DNA of 50,843 nucleotides from Candidatus Dactylopiibacterium sp. (GCA_031119555.1 JAVHXQ010000026.1:1-50843); one strand, 5' to 3'; counted from the stretch's first letter, positions 36,357-46,918 are shown. Numbers and translations are program-made. The notes: generated by a model from the letters alone, not told the origin.

Positions 36357-38333
36357 ATGCCCCGGAGCTTTGCGATGGCCCTGATCGAACGTTATTCGGC
36401 ATACACCCGCTGGCGCGGCGAGGTGGCCACCCGCGTGCAGCAGTTGCGCAGCTGGCTGACCCGCAACGAGATCGGCGATGCCCATACCGACCTGCGCCTG
36501 CAATGCGTGCTCGACCGCCTGCGCGAGGACAAGCTCGTGGTGGCGTTCGTGGCCGAGTTCTCGCGCGGCAAGTCCGAACTCATCAACGCGATCTTCTTCG
36601 GGGGCTACGGGGCCCGCATCCTGCCGTCGAGCAGTGGCCGCACCACGATGTGCCCGACCGAGCTGCAGTGGGAGGCCGGCCAGCAGCCGGGCGTGCGCCT
36701 GCTGCCGATCGCCACGCGGCGTCATGCCGGCAGCATCGCCGAGTTGCGCGCGCGCGCCGATGAATGGGTCTTCGAGCCCGTGGACCTCGACGATGCCGAA
36801 AGCCTGCAGCGTGCCTTCGCGCGCGTGGGCGAAACCTGCCTCGTCTCGCGCGAGGAGGCCGAGGCGCTGGGCTTTCCGGTCGATGACAGCGGGCTCGCGG
36901 GGGCGCGCCCCGATGCGGATGGGCGCGTCGAGATCGCGGCATGGCGCCACGCGATCGTGCAGTTCCCGCACCCGCTGCTCGAACAGGGGCTGGTGATCGT
37001 CGATACGCCGGGGCTCAACGCGATCGGCTCCGAACCCGAACTCACGCTGTCGCTGCTGCCCTCGGCGCATGCCGTGCTCTTCATTCTGGCCGCCGATACC
37101 GGCGTGACCCAGAGCGACCTGCAGGTCTGGCGCAAGCACGTGAATGCCGGGCAGGGTGCGCGGCGCGGCCGCATGGTCGTGCTCAACAAGATCGACGGCC
37201 TGTGGGACGGCCTGCGCAGCGAGGGCGACGTCGAAGCCGAGATCGCGCGCCAGGTGGGCTCGGTGGCCAGCACGCTGGACGTGCCGGCCGCGCATGTCTT
37301 TCCCGTCTCGGCGCAGAAGGCGCTGGTGGCGCGCATCAACGACGACGCGGCGCTGCTCGCGCGCACGCGCATCGAGGCGCTGGAGTCGGCGTTGTCCGAG
37401 GAACTCCTGCCCACGCGCCAGGACATCATCCGCGACAGTGCGCTGCTCGAATGCGGCGAGATCAGCGCCCGCGCGGGCGAGCTGCTGCATGCGCGCCTCG
37501 TCGGCCTGCGCGAACAGTTGCGCGAAATGGCCGACCTGCGCGGCAAGAACCAGGGCGTGATCGAATACATGATGCGCAAGGTGCGCGCCGAGAAGGACGA
37601 GTTCGATCGCGGCCTGCAGAAGTATCACGCCGTGCGCAGCGTCTTCACCAGTCTGAGCAACCGCGTCTATGCGCACATCGGCATGGATGCGGTGCGCGGG
37701 GAAACGCGCCGCACGCGCGAGGCCATGAGCGGTGCGATGCTGTCGCGCGAGCTGCGCCAGGCCATGGAATCCTTCTTCAGCACGCTGCGCGGCAAGCTGC
37801 GCGATTCGGCCGGCGAGATCAACGAGATCTCGGCCATGCTGGAGGCGATGTACACGCGTCTGGCGGTGGAGCACGGGCTCAAGCTGGCGCCGCCCGCCAC
37901 CTTCTCCACCTTGCGCTACGAGCGCGACATCCTGCGCCTGGAACGCTCGTTCAACGAAGAGATCAACACCTTCGCGTCCATGCTCAAGCACTCGAAGGGC
38001 TCGCTGACCCAGCGCTTCTTCGAGACCGTGGCGCTCGAAGCGCGCAAGACCTTCGAACTCGCCAACCGGGACGTGGAGCAGTGGTTGCGCGTCGTCATGG
38101 CTCCGCTCGAGACCCAGGTGCGTGAATACCAGCTGCAGCTCAAGCGCCGGCTGGAAAGCGTCAAGCGCGTCCATGAAGCGACGGGGACGCTGGAGGATCG
38201 CATCAAGGAACTCCTGCAGGCCGAAGCCGGCTTGCTGCGTCAGGTCGAGGATCTCGACGCGCTGCGGGGCGCGCTCGAAGACGCGCTGGGGCGGCAGGTT
38301 CCGCCCGCGGGCCACGCGGCGCGCGCGGCCTGA
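36357..38333 (+). CDS. Dynamin-like GTPase
   Basis: From ATG 36357 the protein has 658 aa; ATG 36375 is an alternative. The GTPase domain has a P loop AEFSRGKSELINA (Ala in place of the first Gly), a Thr-containing switch around SSGRTTMCPTE, G3 VDTPGLNAIG and G4 NKIDGLWDG. Residues about 330-650 are long helices with heptad character, like the stalk of bacterial dynamin-like proteins. I see no strong transmembrane hairpin, so membrane contact, if any, is peripheral. Such proteins reshape membranes or act in stress repair of membranes; the role here is unknown. It follows mutM and ends 51 bases before the convergent ferredoxin gene. Confidence 0.85.
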   Translation: MPRSFAMALIERYSAYTRWRGEVATRVQQLRSWLTRNEIGDAHTDLRLQCVLDRLREDKLVVAFVAEFSRGKSELINAIFFGGYGARILPSSSGRTTMCPTELQWEAGQQPGVRLLPIATRRHAGSIAELRARADEWVFEPVDLDDAESLQRAFARVGETCLVSREEAEALGFPVDDSGLAGARPDADGRVEIAAWRHAIVQFPHPLLEQGLVIVDTPGLNAIGSEPELTLSLLPSAHAVLFILAADTGVTQSDLQVWRKHVNAGQGARRGRMVVLNKIDGLWDGLRSEGDVEAEIARQVGSVASTLDVPAAHVFPVSAQKALVARINDDAALLARTRIEALESALSEELLPTRQDIIRDSALLECGEISARAGELLHARLVGLREQLREMADLRGKNQGVIEYMMRKVRAEKDEFDRGLQKYHAVRSVFTSLSNRVYAHIGMDAVRGETRRTREAMSGAMLSRELRQAMESFFSTLRGKLRDSAGEINEISAMLEAMYTRLAVEHGLKLAPPATFSTLRYERDILRLERSFNEEINTFASMLKHSKGSLTQRFFETVALEARKTFELANRDVEQWLRVVMAPLETQVREYQLQLKRRLESVKRVHEATGTLEDRIKELLQAEAGLLRQVEDLDALRGALEDALGRQVPPAGHAARAA

Positions 38334-38384
38334 TTCCGGTCTGGCGCGGGTGCGCCCCGCGCGGGCGCCGCGCCGGCGTGCGTC

Positions 38385-39180
<796 letters not shown>

Positions 39181-39184
<4 letters not shown>

Positions 39185-39732
39185 GCGGAGATCCCGGGGG
39201 CTGGCTTCTTGAACAGTTGATAGTGTACCTGACCGGCCTTGCCTTGCCGGACGGGTTCCAGGCCGGCGAGCGCGGCGACGGCCTCTTCGGCTTCGACATA
39301 CACGAACGCCTCGGGCGCCAGGGCATCCGCCAGGAGCGGCGCGACGCGGTCCAGCCAGCCCTGCCGGTAGGGCGGGTCGAGCAGGATCAGGTCGAACAGC
39401 CCGGGCGCGCCGCCAAGATAGCGCAGCGCGTCGCCGGCCACGAGCCGCACGCCGGGCAGCGCCAGCCTGGCCTGGGTGGCGCGCAGGTTCGCCATCACGC
39501 GCGCGGCGGACTCCACCATCACCACCTCGCGCGCGCCGCGCGAGGCCGCCTCGAAGCCGAGCACGCCGCTGCCCGAGAACAGGTCGAGGCAGCGCCAGCC
39601 CGCGAGATCCTGTCCAAGCCAGTTGAACAGGGTTTCGCGGACACGGTCGGGCGTCGGGCGCAGACCTGCCGAATCGGGCACTTCGATGAGACGCGAGCGG
39701 TGCGAACCGCCCACGATGCGAACCTTGCTCAC
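39181..39732 (-). CDS. rsmD: 16S rRNA (guanine966-N2)-methyltransferase RsmD
   Basis: RsmD methylates G966 of 16S rRNA during 30S assembly. The start is taken as GTG 39732, giving 183 aa ([14 protein letters not shown]). AGGA lies nine bases upstream and the family begins here; the frame to 39792 adds 20 atypical residues. The SAM site [17 protein letters not shown] and the catalytic [10 protein letters not shown] are clear. It is coupled to coaD by an ATGA overlap and is divergent from ftsY, with a 165-base gap that should hold both promoters. Confidence 0.95.
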
Positions 39733-39897
39733 AGGCGATCCTGTCCGCTGAGGTACAAAACGGGGCACGCATTCTCGCACGCGGGGCGCCACAGGGCCAG
39801 CCGTGGCGGCGGGCGCGGGCAGGCCATCTGCTAAACTCGGCCACCCTTTTCATCCGGCCGGCACGCCCGCTGCCGCGCCGCATCGCGGACCCCCTCA

Positions 39898-41031
39898 ATG
39901 TTCGATTTCTTCAAGAAACTCAAGAAGCAGGAGGCGCCCGCCGCCGAGCCCGCTCCGCTCGCGCCGGACGACCGCCTTGCCCCGCCGCCGGAACCCGCCC
40001 GGCCGGAACCCGTTTCCGCGCCGGCCAGCGCGGTGCCAGACGCCGCGCCCGCCCTGGCTGGCGTGGAGGCAGCGCCCGGGGCGCCGGCCGCGGCCCAAGC
40101 CGAGGAGCCGTCCGCAGACCGGCCTTCCTGGCTGCAGCGCCTGCGCAGCGGGCTGTCGCGCACGAGCGCGCAGATCGGCGGCGTTTTCGTGCGTCGCCGC
40201 ATCGACGAAGATCTGCTCGAGGAACTCGAAACCACGCTGATCATGGCCGATTGCGGCATCGAGGCCACCCAGTATCTGCTCACCGAGCTGCGCCGGCGCT
40301 GGAAGCAGGACCGCCTGGAGACCGGCGAGCAGCTGCGCGCCGTGCTCGGCGAACTCCTCGTCGCGCTGCTCGCGCCGCTGCAGCAGCCGCTCGTCGTGAG
40401 CGGCCACTCGCCTTTCATCATCATGCTCGCGGGCGTGAACGGGGCGGGCAAGACGACCTCCATCGGCAAGCTCGCGCGCCACTTCCAGGCCCAGGGCAAG
40501 AGCGTGCTGCTCGCCGCGGGCGACACCTTCCGCGCGGCCGCGCGCGAACAGCTCATGGAATGGGGGCGGCGCAACGACGTGACCGTGATCGCGCAGGAGG
40601 GCGGCGACCCCGCCGCGGTGGCGTTCGACGCGGTGAGCGCGGCGCGGGCGCGCGGCATCGACGTGGTGATGGTGGATACGGCGGGCCGCCTGCCGACCCA
40701 GCTGCATCTCATGGAAGAAATCGCCAAGGTGCGCCGCGTCGTCCAGAAAGCGGAGCCCTCGGGGCCGCATGAGGTGCTGCTGGTGCTGGATGGCAACGTC
40801 GGCCAGAACGCGCTGGCGCAGCTCAAGGCCTTCGACAAGGCGGTCGGCGTGACGGGGCTGATCGTGACCAAGCTCGACGGCACCGCGAAGGGCGGCGTGA
40901 TCGCGGCGATCGCGCGCACGCATGCCCGGCCCCTGCGCTTCATCGGGGTGGGTGAGGGGATCAACGACTTGCAGGCATTCGACGCCAGGGAGTATGTTGA
41001 TGCGCTGTTGGATACCGGTAACATGACGTGA
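39898..41031 (+). CDS. ftsY: Signal recognition particle receptor FtsY
   Basis: FtsY docks SRP-ribosome complexes at the SecYEG translocon. The 377-aa protein starts [10 protein letters not shown] and has an Ala/Pro/Glu-rich A domain (about 15-75) and an N domain helix bundle. The SRP GTPase G domain follows with [15 protein letters not shown] (G1), [10 protein letters not shown] (G3) and [10 protein letters not shown] (G4). The order matches FtsY and not Ffh, which would have a Met-rich M domain. In enterics ftsE and ftsX follow directly; here an exported hydrolase gene intervenes. Confidence 0.97.
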   Translation: MFDFFKKLKKQEAPAAEPAPLAPDDRLAPPPEPARPEPVSAPASAVPDAAPALAGVEAAPGAPAAAQAEEPSADRPSWLQRLRSGLSRTSAQIGGVFVRRRIDEDLLEELETTLIMADCGIEATQYLLTELRRRWKQDRLETGEQLRAVLGELLVALLAPLQQPLVVSGHSPFIIMLAGVNGAGKTTSIGKLARHFQAQGKSVLLAAGDTFRAAAREQLMEWGRRNDVTVIAQEGGDPAAVAFDAVSAARARGIDVVMVDTAGRLPTQLHLMEEIAKVRRVVQKAEPSGPHEVLLVLDGNVGQNALAQLKAFDKAVGVTGLIVTKLDGTAKGGVIAAIARTHARPLRFIGVGEGINDLQAFDAREYVDALLDTGNMT

Positions 41032-41073
41032 TCCGGTGACTTCCGGCCTAAAAGAAAAAATCGAGGAGACATG

Positions 41074-42243
41074 ATGGATCTGCATCACACCATTCTGGCC
41101 AGCACGCTGGCCGCGTTTCTCGTTGGAGCCGGCATGAACCCTGGCATTGCTGCCAATCTCGATTTCCAGAAAAGTGGTGTCACGAAGGACAACCTTCCCG
41201 TGACGGCCGAGCGCATCAAGGCCCGCCTCGATTTCCCGATGGCGTGGAGCCCCGCCGTGAAGGACCTTTCCGCCTGGCAGAAAGCCGGCCGCGCGAAGGT
41301 GTGGGAGCTGACCTGGCAGGCGCCCGATGCGACCCCCTTCGATGTCCAGGTGATCGACGAGATCGACCGCGGCAGCTACGTGGCGCGCAAGCTGCTGTTC
41401 AACGTCACGGCCGACAGCCGCGTCATGGGGCTGCTGCTCGTGCCCAAGGGCAAGGGGCCGTTCCCGGCGGCCGTGATGTACCACGACCACGGCTCCAAGT
41501 TCGACATCGGCAAGGAAAAGTGGATAGAAACCTGGAATGACCCGGCCCGGCTGGAGTCCTCCCGGGGATGGGCGCAGCGCTTCTTCAGCGGCCGCTTCCC
41601 GGGCGACGAACTCGCCCGGCGGGGGTATGTGGTCTTCGCGACCGATGCGCTGGGGTGGGGCGACCGTGGCCTCCTGACCTACGAAATGCAGCAGGCCCTG
41701 GCGGCGAACTTCGCCAACATGGGCAGCTCGCTGGCGGGGCTCATGGCGCTCGAGGACGTGCGCGCGGCGGACTTCGTCGCCAGCCTGCCCGAGGTCGACC
41801 GGCAGCGCGTCGCGGCGATCGGTTTTTCAATGGGCGCCTTCCGCGCCTGGCAGGCCGCCGCGCTGTCCGACAGCGTGAAGGCCAGCGTCGCCGTCAACTG
41901 GATGGGCACCGCGGCCGGGCTCATGGTGCCGGGCAACAATCAGCTGCGCGGCGGCTCGGCCTGGCAGATGACGCATCCCGGGCTCATGCGCTTCCTCGAC
42001 TATCCCGACGTGGCGAGTCTCGCCGCCCCCAAGCCGATGCTGATCTACGCGGGCGAAAAGGATGGCCTGTTCCCCATGGATTCGGTCAATGCCGCGTTCG
42101 CCAGGATGCGTGGGGTGTGGGGCGCCTGGCAGGCTTCCGAACGTTTCGAGAGCAAGGTGTGGCCGGGCGGCCACGTCTTCGAGGCGCCGCAGCAGGACTA
42201 CGCCTACGACTGGCTGGCCCGCCAGTTCGCGCGCAAGCCCTGA
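41074..42243 (+). CDS. Exported alpha/beta hydrolase (dienelactone-hydrolase-like)
   Basis: GAGGAG sits five bases before ATG 41074 and only two before ATG 41071, so 41074 is preferred (389 aa). A signal peptide covers about residues 1-27 (cleavage near GIAA). The fold has the nucleophile elbow IGFSMGAF (Ser), IYAGEKDGLF (Asp) and GGHVFE (His), which form a plausible catalytic triad, with an HDHGS oxyanion-type segment earlier. The closest match from memory is the Abhydrolase_7/dienelactone-hydrolase class of esterases. The substrate is unknown; a periplasmic ester or carbohydrate-ester hydrolase is likely. A terminator follows, so it forms its own unit or ends the ftsY transcript. Confidence 0.82.
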   Translation: MDLHHTILASTLAAFLVGAGMNPGIAANLDFQKSGVTKDNLPVTAERIKARLDFPMAWSPAVKDLSAWQKAGRAKVWELTWQAPDATPFDVQVIDEIDRGSYVARKLLFNVTADSRVMGLLLVPKGKGPFPAAVMYHDHGSKFDIGKEKWIETWNDPARLESSRGWAQRFFSGRFPGDELARRGYVVFATDALGWGDRGLLTYEMQQALAANFANMGSSLAGLMALEDVRAADFVASLPEVDRQRVAAIGFSMGAFRAWQAAALSDSVKASVAVNWMGTAAGLMVPGNNQLRGGSAWQMTHPGLMRFLDYPDVASLAAPKPMLIYAGEKDGLFPMDSVNAAFARMRGVWGAWQASERFESKVWPGGHVFEAPQQDYAYDWLARQFARKP

Positions 42244-42266
42244 CGCCACACGCGTGCGGCCTGACG

Positions 42267-42290
42267 AAGGGCGCCTGCGTGGCGCCCTTT
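42267..42290 (+). terminator. Intrinsic terminator after the hydrolase gene
   Basis: A 9-bp inverted repeat AAGGGCGCC / GGCGCCCTT with the loop TGCGT is followed by a T-rich stretch (TCCTTTG). It lies 24 bases after the hydrolase stop codon and separates it from ftsE. Confidence 0.8.
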
Positions 42291-42342
42291 CCTTTGTGCT
42301 GCGGGTACACTCCGGCTTTTCGTTCGTCCCCTCCTTTTTCCG

Positions 42343-42996
42343 ATGATCCGTTTCGATCAGGTCAGCAAGCGCTACGCCGACGGGCATGACGCCCTCTCCG
42401 ACGTCAGCCTGGAAATCCGCCACGGCGAGCTGCTGGTGCTCGCGGGGCATTCGGGCGCCGGCAAGAGCACGCTCATCAAGCTGCTTGCGGGGCTCGAGCG
42501 GCCCACGGCGGGCCGGGTCTGGGTCAACGACCAGGATGTCGGCGGCCTGCGCCCCAACCAGATGCCCTACCTGCGTCGCAGCCTGGGCCTGGTCATGCAG
42601 GAGCATCGCCTGCTGACCGACCGCACGGTGTTCGACAACGTGATGCTGCCCCTGCTCGTGACGGGCTATCCGCCCGGGGACGCCGAGCGGCGCGTGCATG
42701 CCGCGCTCGAGAAGGTGGGGCTCAAGGGGTTCGGAGGTGCCATGCCGCTCACGCTCTCCGGCGGCGAGCAGCAACGCGCCGCGATTGCGCGCGCCATCGT
42801 CAATCGCCCGTCGATCCTGATCGCCGACGAGCCCACGGCGCATCTGGACCCGGCCTATGCGCGCGAGATCGCGGCGCTGTTCCGCGCCTTTCACGCCGCG
42901 GGCGTGACCATCCTGCTCGCCACGCACGACGAAACGCTCTTTTCGCCCTACGGCGCGCGCCGCATCGAACTCGCGCAAGGGAGGCTGCTGGCATGA
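42343..42996 (+). CDS. ftsE: Cell division ATP-binding protein FtsE
   Basis: FtsE is the ATPase of the FtsEX complex, which activates periplasmic amidases through EnvC-type factors at the septum. The 217-aa protein has Walker A GHSGAGKSTLIKLL, the ABC signature LSGGEQQRAAIARAI, and Walker B ILIADEPTAHLD with the catalytic Glu, followed by the H-loop ATHDE. The N-terminus MIRFDQVSKRYADG is typical. It overlaps ftsX by the ATGA pair, so the two are cotranslated. Confidence 0.96.
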   Translation: MIRFDQVSKRYADGHDALSDVSLEIRHGELLVLAGHSGAGKSTLIKLLAGLERPTAGRVWVNDQDVGGLRPNQMPYLRRSLGLVMQEHRLLTDRTVFDNVMLPLLVTGYPPGDAERRVHAALEKVGLKGFGGAMPLTLSGGEQQRAAIARAIVNRPSILIADEPTAHLDPAYAREIAALFRAFHAAGVTILLATHDETLFSPYGARRIELAQGRLLA

Positions 42997-43901
42997 CGCA
43001 CACTCTGTTCCTGCACCAGCTCGCGCTGCGTGGCGCCTTTTCGCGCCTCGTGGCCCGTCCGCTCGCCAGCCTGCTCTCCGCGCTCGTGGTGGCGATTGCA
43101 TTGAGCCTGCCCGCGCTGGGTCTGGTGCTCGTCGACAACGTCGGCCGGCTGGCGCGCGGCGTCTCGGGCAAGCCCGAGATCAGCGTCTTCCTCAAGACGG
43201 GAACCAGCGAGGCGGCCGCGCGCGCCCTCGGCGAGCAACTGCGTGCCGATGCGCGCATCGCCAGCCAGCGCTTCGTGCCGCGCGACGAGGCGCTGCGCCA
43301 GCTCTCCGCGCGCGGAGGCTTCGCCGACGTGGCTGGCACGCTCGAGGAAAATCCGCTGCCCGACGCCTTCGTGATCGAGCCGCATGGCGACGATCCGGCC
43401 GACTTCGAAGCGATCCGCGTCAGCCTCGCGGCGAAGCCGCAGGTGGATTACGTGCAGCTCGATTCCGCCTGGGTCGAGCGGCTGCATGCCGCCGTCGGGC
43501 TCGGGCGCTGGTGCATGTACGTGCTTGCCGGTCTGCTCGGTGCCGCGCTGGTGATCGTGAGTTTCAACACCATCCGCCTGCAGATCCTCACCCAGCGGCA
43601 CGAGATCGCGGTCAGCCTGCTGCTGGGGGCCACGCGCAGCTTCGTGCGGCGACCGTTCCTGTATTTCGGCCTGTTGCAAGGCCTGCTCGGCGGCGTCGTG
43701 GCGTGGGGCATCGTGGCGCTGCTGCTGTGGCAGATCGCGCCGCGCATCGAGGCTTTCGCGCGCAGCTACAGCATCGTGCTCGATCTCGCCGGGCCGGGGC
43801 CGGCGGGCGTGGCGGCGCTGCTGGCCTTCGCCGCGCTGCTCGGCTGGCTCGGCGCGGGCCTGTCGGTGCGCCGCCACCTGCACGACGGTCCCATCGATTA
43901 G
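42993..43901 (+). CDS. ftsX: Cell division membrane protein FtsX
   Basis: FtsX is the membrane subunit paired with FtsE. The 302-aa protein has four predicted membrane segments: one near residues 29-49 and three in the C-terminal half (about 170-190, 220-240 and 265-285). Between the first and second lies a periplasmic loop of about 115 residues with the usual 'EISVFLKTGTSEAAARAL' start. The cytoplasmic 'RLQILTQRHEIAVSLLLGAT' stretch before the third segment is a family hallmark. Its start overlaps ftsE. A GC-rich hairpin lies 15 bases after its stop codon. Confidence 0.95.
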   Translation: MTHTLFLHQLALRGAFSRLVARPLASLLSALVVAIALSLPALGLVLVDNVGRLARGVSGKPEISVFLKTGTSEAAARALGEQLRADARIASQRFVPRDEALRQLSARGGFADVAGTLEENPLPDAFVIEPHGDDPADFEAIRVSLAAKPQVDYVQLDSAWVERLHAAVGLGRWCMYVLAGLLGAALVIVSFNTIRLQILTQRHEIAVSLLLGATRSFVRRPFLYFGLLQGLLGGVVAWGIVALLLWQIAPRIEAFARSYSIVLDLAGPGPAGVAALLAFAALLGWLGAGLSVRRHLHDGPID

Positions 43902-43916
43902 CCCGCCGTGTCGGCT

Positions 43917-43938
43917 TCGCGCCCGTGCGCGGGCGCGA
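43917..43938 (+). terminator. GC-rich hairpin after ftsX
   Basis: A perfect 9-bp inverted repeat TCGCGCCCG / CGGGCGCGA with a TGCG loop lies 15 bases after the ftsX stop codon. There is no T run after it, so it is at best a weak or factor-assisted terminator, or an mRNA-stabilising hairpin. Confidence 0.35.
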
Positions 43939-44056
43939 GCGGATGAACGGCCCTTCTCGCCAGGGTGCCGGCGCGCGTGCCTGCGTTTCTGATTCCTTTG
44001 GGATTTCCGCCCGTCATCGAGCGCGCGGGCGTGATGGATCGTGGTTTGCCTGTATT

Positions 44057-44085
44057 GCTTAGCCCGGATGCGGCGTTAGCTTAGC
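44057..44085. repeat. GCTTAGC direct repeat, possible operator
   Basis: GCTTAGC occurs at 44057-44063 and 44079-44085. The starts are 22 bases apart, about two helical turns, and each copy is followed by a C/G-GGAT-like stretch. It lies about 140 bases before xylF. This could be an operator or activator site for the xylose genes; the regulator is not in the window. Confidence 0.35.
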
Positions 44086-44226
44086 GGATACGCCCGCCCG
44101 GCGAGCCGCAGGCAGCCGCTTGCGGGCTCTCGTGTTCCGGGCGGACCGCCATCGACCGGGAGCGCATCTTCGCCACCACGCAAGCTCCCGCACGGCGCCC
44201 AGCAGTCCTCACCAAAGGAGACCCTG

Positions 44227-45243
44227 ATGAGACATTCCACTTTTCGTCGCAGCCTGATCGCAGCCCTTGTCGCCAGCACCGCGCTCGTTGCCCTGCCCGC
44301 CCTTGCGTCCAAGGAGAAGCCCGTGATCGGGTTCTCCATCGACGATCTGCGCGTCGAGCGCTGGACGCGCGACCGCGATTATTTCCTCGAGGCCGCCAAG
44401 GGCCTGGGCGCGGAAGTGCACGTGCAGTCGGCCGATGCCAACGAGCAGCGGCAGATCTCGCAGATCGAGAACCTCATCGCGCGCAAGGTCGATGTGATCG
44501 TGATCGTGCCCTTCAATTCCAAGGTGCTCACGAACACCATCCGCGACGCGAAGAAAGCCGGCATCAAGGTGGTTTCCTATGACCGCCTGATCCTCAATGC
44601 CGACGTGGATGCCTACATCTCCTTCGACAACGAGCGCGTGGGTGCGATGCAGGCCGAAGGCGTCGTCAAGGTCGTGCCCAAGGGCAACTACTACCTGCTC
44701 GGCGGCGCGCCCACCGACAACAACGCGAAGCTGCTGCGCGCGGGACAGATGAAGGTGCTCAAGCCCTATGTCGACCGGGGCGACATCAAGATCCTCGGCG
44801 ACCAGTGGGTCAAGGAATGGAGCCCCGAGGAGGCGCTCAAGATCACCGAGAACGTGCTCACGCGCAACGCCAACAAGGTCGATGCCATCATCGCCTCGAA
44901 CGATGGCACCGCGGGCGGGACGGTACAGGCGCTGGCCGCGCAGAAGCTCGCGGGCAAGGTGGCCGTGTCGGGGCAGGACGCCGAACTCGCCGCCGTGCGC
45001 CGCGTGATCGCGGGCACCCAGACCCTCACGGTGTACAAGCCCATCCGCGAGATTGCCGCGGGTGCCGCCAAGCTGGCCGTGCAGCTCGTCAAGGGCGAGA
45101 AGCCCGCCTTCAACGCGCAACTGGACAATGGCGCGAAGAAGGTCGATTCCGTGCTGCTCGCGCCCACCACCATCACCAAGGCGAATGCCGACCTGCTCGT
45201 GACCGACAAGTTCTTCACGAAGGAACAGCTCGGCCTCAAGTAA
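44227..45243 (+). CDS. xylF: D-xylose ABC transporter, substrate-binding protein
   Basis: XylF captures D-xylose in the periplasm for the XylGH importer. The 338-aa protein has a signal peptide (LIAALVASTALVALPALAS) and then the sugar-binding type I fold. Landmarks are 'VIGFSIDDLRVERWTRDRDY', 'VVSYDRLILNADVDAYISFD', 'YYLLGGAPTDNNAKLLRAGQ' and 'VAVSGQDAELAAVRRVIAGT', which match XylF better than ribose or galactose binders. AAAGGAG precedes the ATG. It is the first gene of xylFGH. Specificity for xylose is assigned by family resemblance. Confidence 0.94.
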   Translation: MRHSTFRRSLIAALVASTALVALPALASKEKPVIGFSIDDLRVERWTRDRDYFLEAAKGLGAEVHVQSADANEQRQISQIENLIARKVDVIVIVPFNSKVLTNTIRDAKKAGIKVVSYDRLILNADVDAYISFDNERVGAMQAEGVVKVVPKGNYYLLGGAPTDNNAKLLRAGQMKVLKPYVDRGDIKILGDQWVKEWSPEEALKITENVLTRNANKVDAIIASNDGTAGGTVQALAAQKLAGKVAVSGQDAELAAVRRVIAGTQTLTVYKPIREIAAGAAKLAVQLVKGEKPAFNAQLDNGAKKVDSVLLAPTTITKANADLLVTDKFFTKEQLGLK

Positions 45244-45336
45244 GGCCGCGCCGCGCGGGGCCGCCCGGCTCCGCGCGTTTCCGCCACCCCGGCCGCCGCG
45301 CGGACCGGGGTTACGCGATCTGGCAGTGGAGACAAG

Positions 45337-46887
45337 GTGAGCGAATACCTGCTTGAAATGCGCGCCATCGTGAAGGATTTCGCGGGCGTGAAGGCGCTCG
45401 ACGGAATCGATCTCGCGGTGCGCGCCGGTGAATGCGTCGGGTTGTGCGGCGAGAATGGCGCGGGCAAGTCCACGCTCATGAAGGTGCTGTCGGCGGTGTA
45501 TCCGCACGGCACCTGGAGCGGACGCATCCTGTGGGAAGGGCGCGAGCTGCAGGCGCGCAGCATCCGCGAGACGGAAGCCGCGGGCATCGTGATCATCCAC
45601 CAGGAACTCATGCTGGTGCCGCATCTGTCCGTCACCGAAAACATCTTTCTCGGCAACGAGATCACGAATGCCTTCGGCATGCTCGATTACGAGGCCATGC
45701 ACCGGCGCGCGGCGGCGCTCATGGCCGAGCTGCGCATGCCGCAGGTGAACGTCGCCCTGCCCGTGTCGCAGTACGGCGGCGGGCATCAGCAGCTCATCGA
45801 GATCGCCAAGGCCCTCAACAAGCAGGCGCGGCTGCTGATTCTGGACGAGCCGACGTCCTCGCTCACGCGCGCGGAAACCGAAGTGCTGCTCGACATCCTG
45901 CGCGAACTCAAGAAGAAGGGCGTGGCGAGCGTGCTGATCTCTCACAAGCTCGAAGAGATCGAGGCCGTCTGCGACACCATCACCGTGATCCGCGATGGCC
46001 GTCACATCGGCACGCGGCCCATGGGCGAACTCAGCGTGGAGCAGATCATCGCGATGATGGTGGGGCGCGAGATCACCGAACTCTTCCCGCGCGAGCCGCA
46101 TGCCATCGGCGAGGTCATCTTCGAAGCGCGCCACGTGACCTGCTACGACCCGGACAACCCCGCGCGCAAGCGCGTCGACGACGTTTCCTTCGCGCTGCGG
46201 CGCGGCGAGATCCTGGGCGTGGCGGGGCTGGTGGGCGCGGGCCGCACCGAGATGGCGATGGCGATCTTCGGCGCCTACCCGGGGCGCAGCACGCTGGAGC
46301 TGTGGATGGAAGGCCGGCGGCTTTCCGTCCGCTCGCCGCAGGAGGCGGTCGCCGCCGGCATCTGCCTCGTCCCCGAGGACCGCAAGCGCCACGGCATCGT
46401 GCCCCTGATGGGCGTGGGCCACAACATCACACTCTCGGTCCTGTCCGCGCATGCGCGCCACGGCGTCGTCGACAGCGTCGGGGAGCTGCGCGTGATCGAC
46501 CGCATGATTGAGCGCATGCGCATCAAGACCGCGTCGTCGCTGCTGCCGATACGCGGGCTCTCGGGCGGCAACCAGCAGAAGGCCGTGCTCGCCAAGATGC
46601 TGCAGCCCGCACCGCGCGTGCTGATTCTCGACGAGCCCACGCGAGGCGTGGATGTGGGCGCCAAGTACGAGATCTACAAGCTCATGATGGCGTTCGTGAA
46701 GGAGGGCATGTCCATCCTCATGATCAGCTCGGAGCTGCCCGAGCTGCTGGGCGTGGCCGACCGCGTGATCGTGATCGGCGAGGGGCGCCTGCGGGGCGAC
46801 TTCGTGAATGACGGCCTCAGCCAGGAAGCCGTCATGGCCGCCGCGATCGGCCAGACCGAGACACCGCCCGCCGCACGGGCGGACTGA
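45337..46887 (+). CDS. xylG: D-xylose ABC transporter, ATP-binding protein
   Basis: The start is GTG 45337, giving 516 aa with two fused ABC domains, as in all CUT2 sugar importers. Domain 1 has Walker [14 protein letters not shown], the signature-like [16 protein letters not shown] and Walker [12 protein letters not shown]. Domain 2 has a degenerate Walker A ([11 protein letters not shown], no Lys), as is normal for the family, with signature [14 protein letters not shown] and Walker [16 protein letters not shown] hydrolysis in domain 1 should drive uptake through XylH. It lies 93 bases after xylF and 31 before xylH. Confidence 0.95.
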   Translation: MSEYLLEMRAIVKDFAGVKALDGIDLAVRAGECVGLCGENGAGKSTLMKVLSAVYPHGTWSGRILWEGRELQARSIRETEAAGIVIIHQELMLVPHLSVTENIFLGNEITNAFGMLDYEAMHRRAAALMAELRMPQVNVALPVSQYGGGHQQLIEIAKALNKQARLLILDEPTSSLTRAETEVLLDILRELKKKGVASVLISHKLEEIEAVCDTITVIRDGRHIGTRPMGELSVEQIIAMMVGREITELFPREPHAIGEVIFEARHVTCYDPDNPARKRVDDVSFALRRGEILGVAGLVGAGRTEMAMAIFGAYPGRSTLELWMEGRRLSVRSPQEAVAAGICLVPEDRKRHGIVPLMGVGHNITLSVLSAHARHGVVDSVGELRVIDRMIERMRIKTASSLLPIRGLSGGNQQKAVLAKMLQPAPRVLILDEPTRGVDVGAKYEIYKLMMAFVKEGMSILMISSELPELLGVADRVIVIGEGRLRGDFVNDGLSQEAVMAAAIGQTETPPAARAD

Positions 46888-46918
46888 AACCCATGACAAG
46901 ACCACAAGGCTTCCCGAC

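Larger units (their letters stand above)
43902..44226. other. Intergenic region ftsX / xylF
   Basis: This 325-base gap has no gene. It begins with a hairpin (43917-43938, stem TCGCGCCCG, no T run) that may end the ftsEX transcript. A pair of GCTTAGC direct repeats lies at 44057-44063 and 44079-44085. It ends with the xylF ribosome-binding site AAAGGAG. No CRP-type TGTGA-N6-TCACA site and no convincing sigma70 promoter were found. Confidence 0.6.

Noticed and set aside
36108-38315. Antisense open frame opposite the dynamin-like gene
   Set aside because: It has no motifs, while the + strand shows all GTPase motifs in order.
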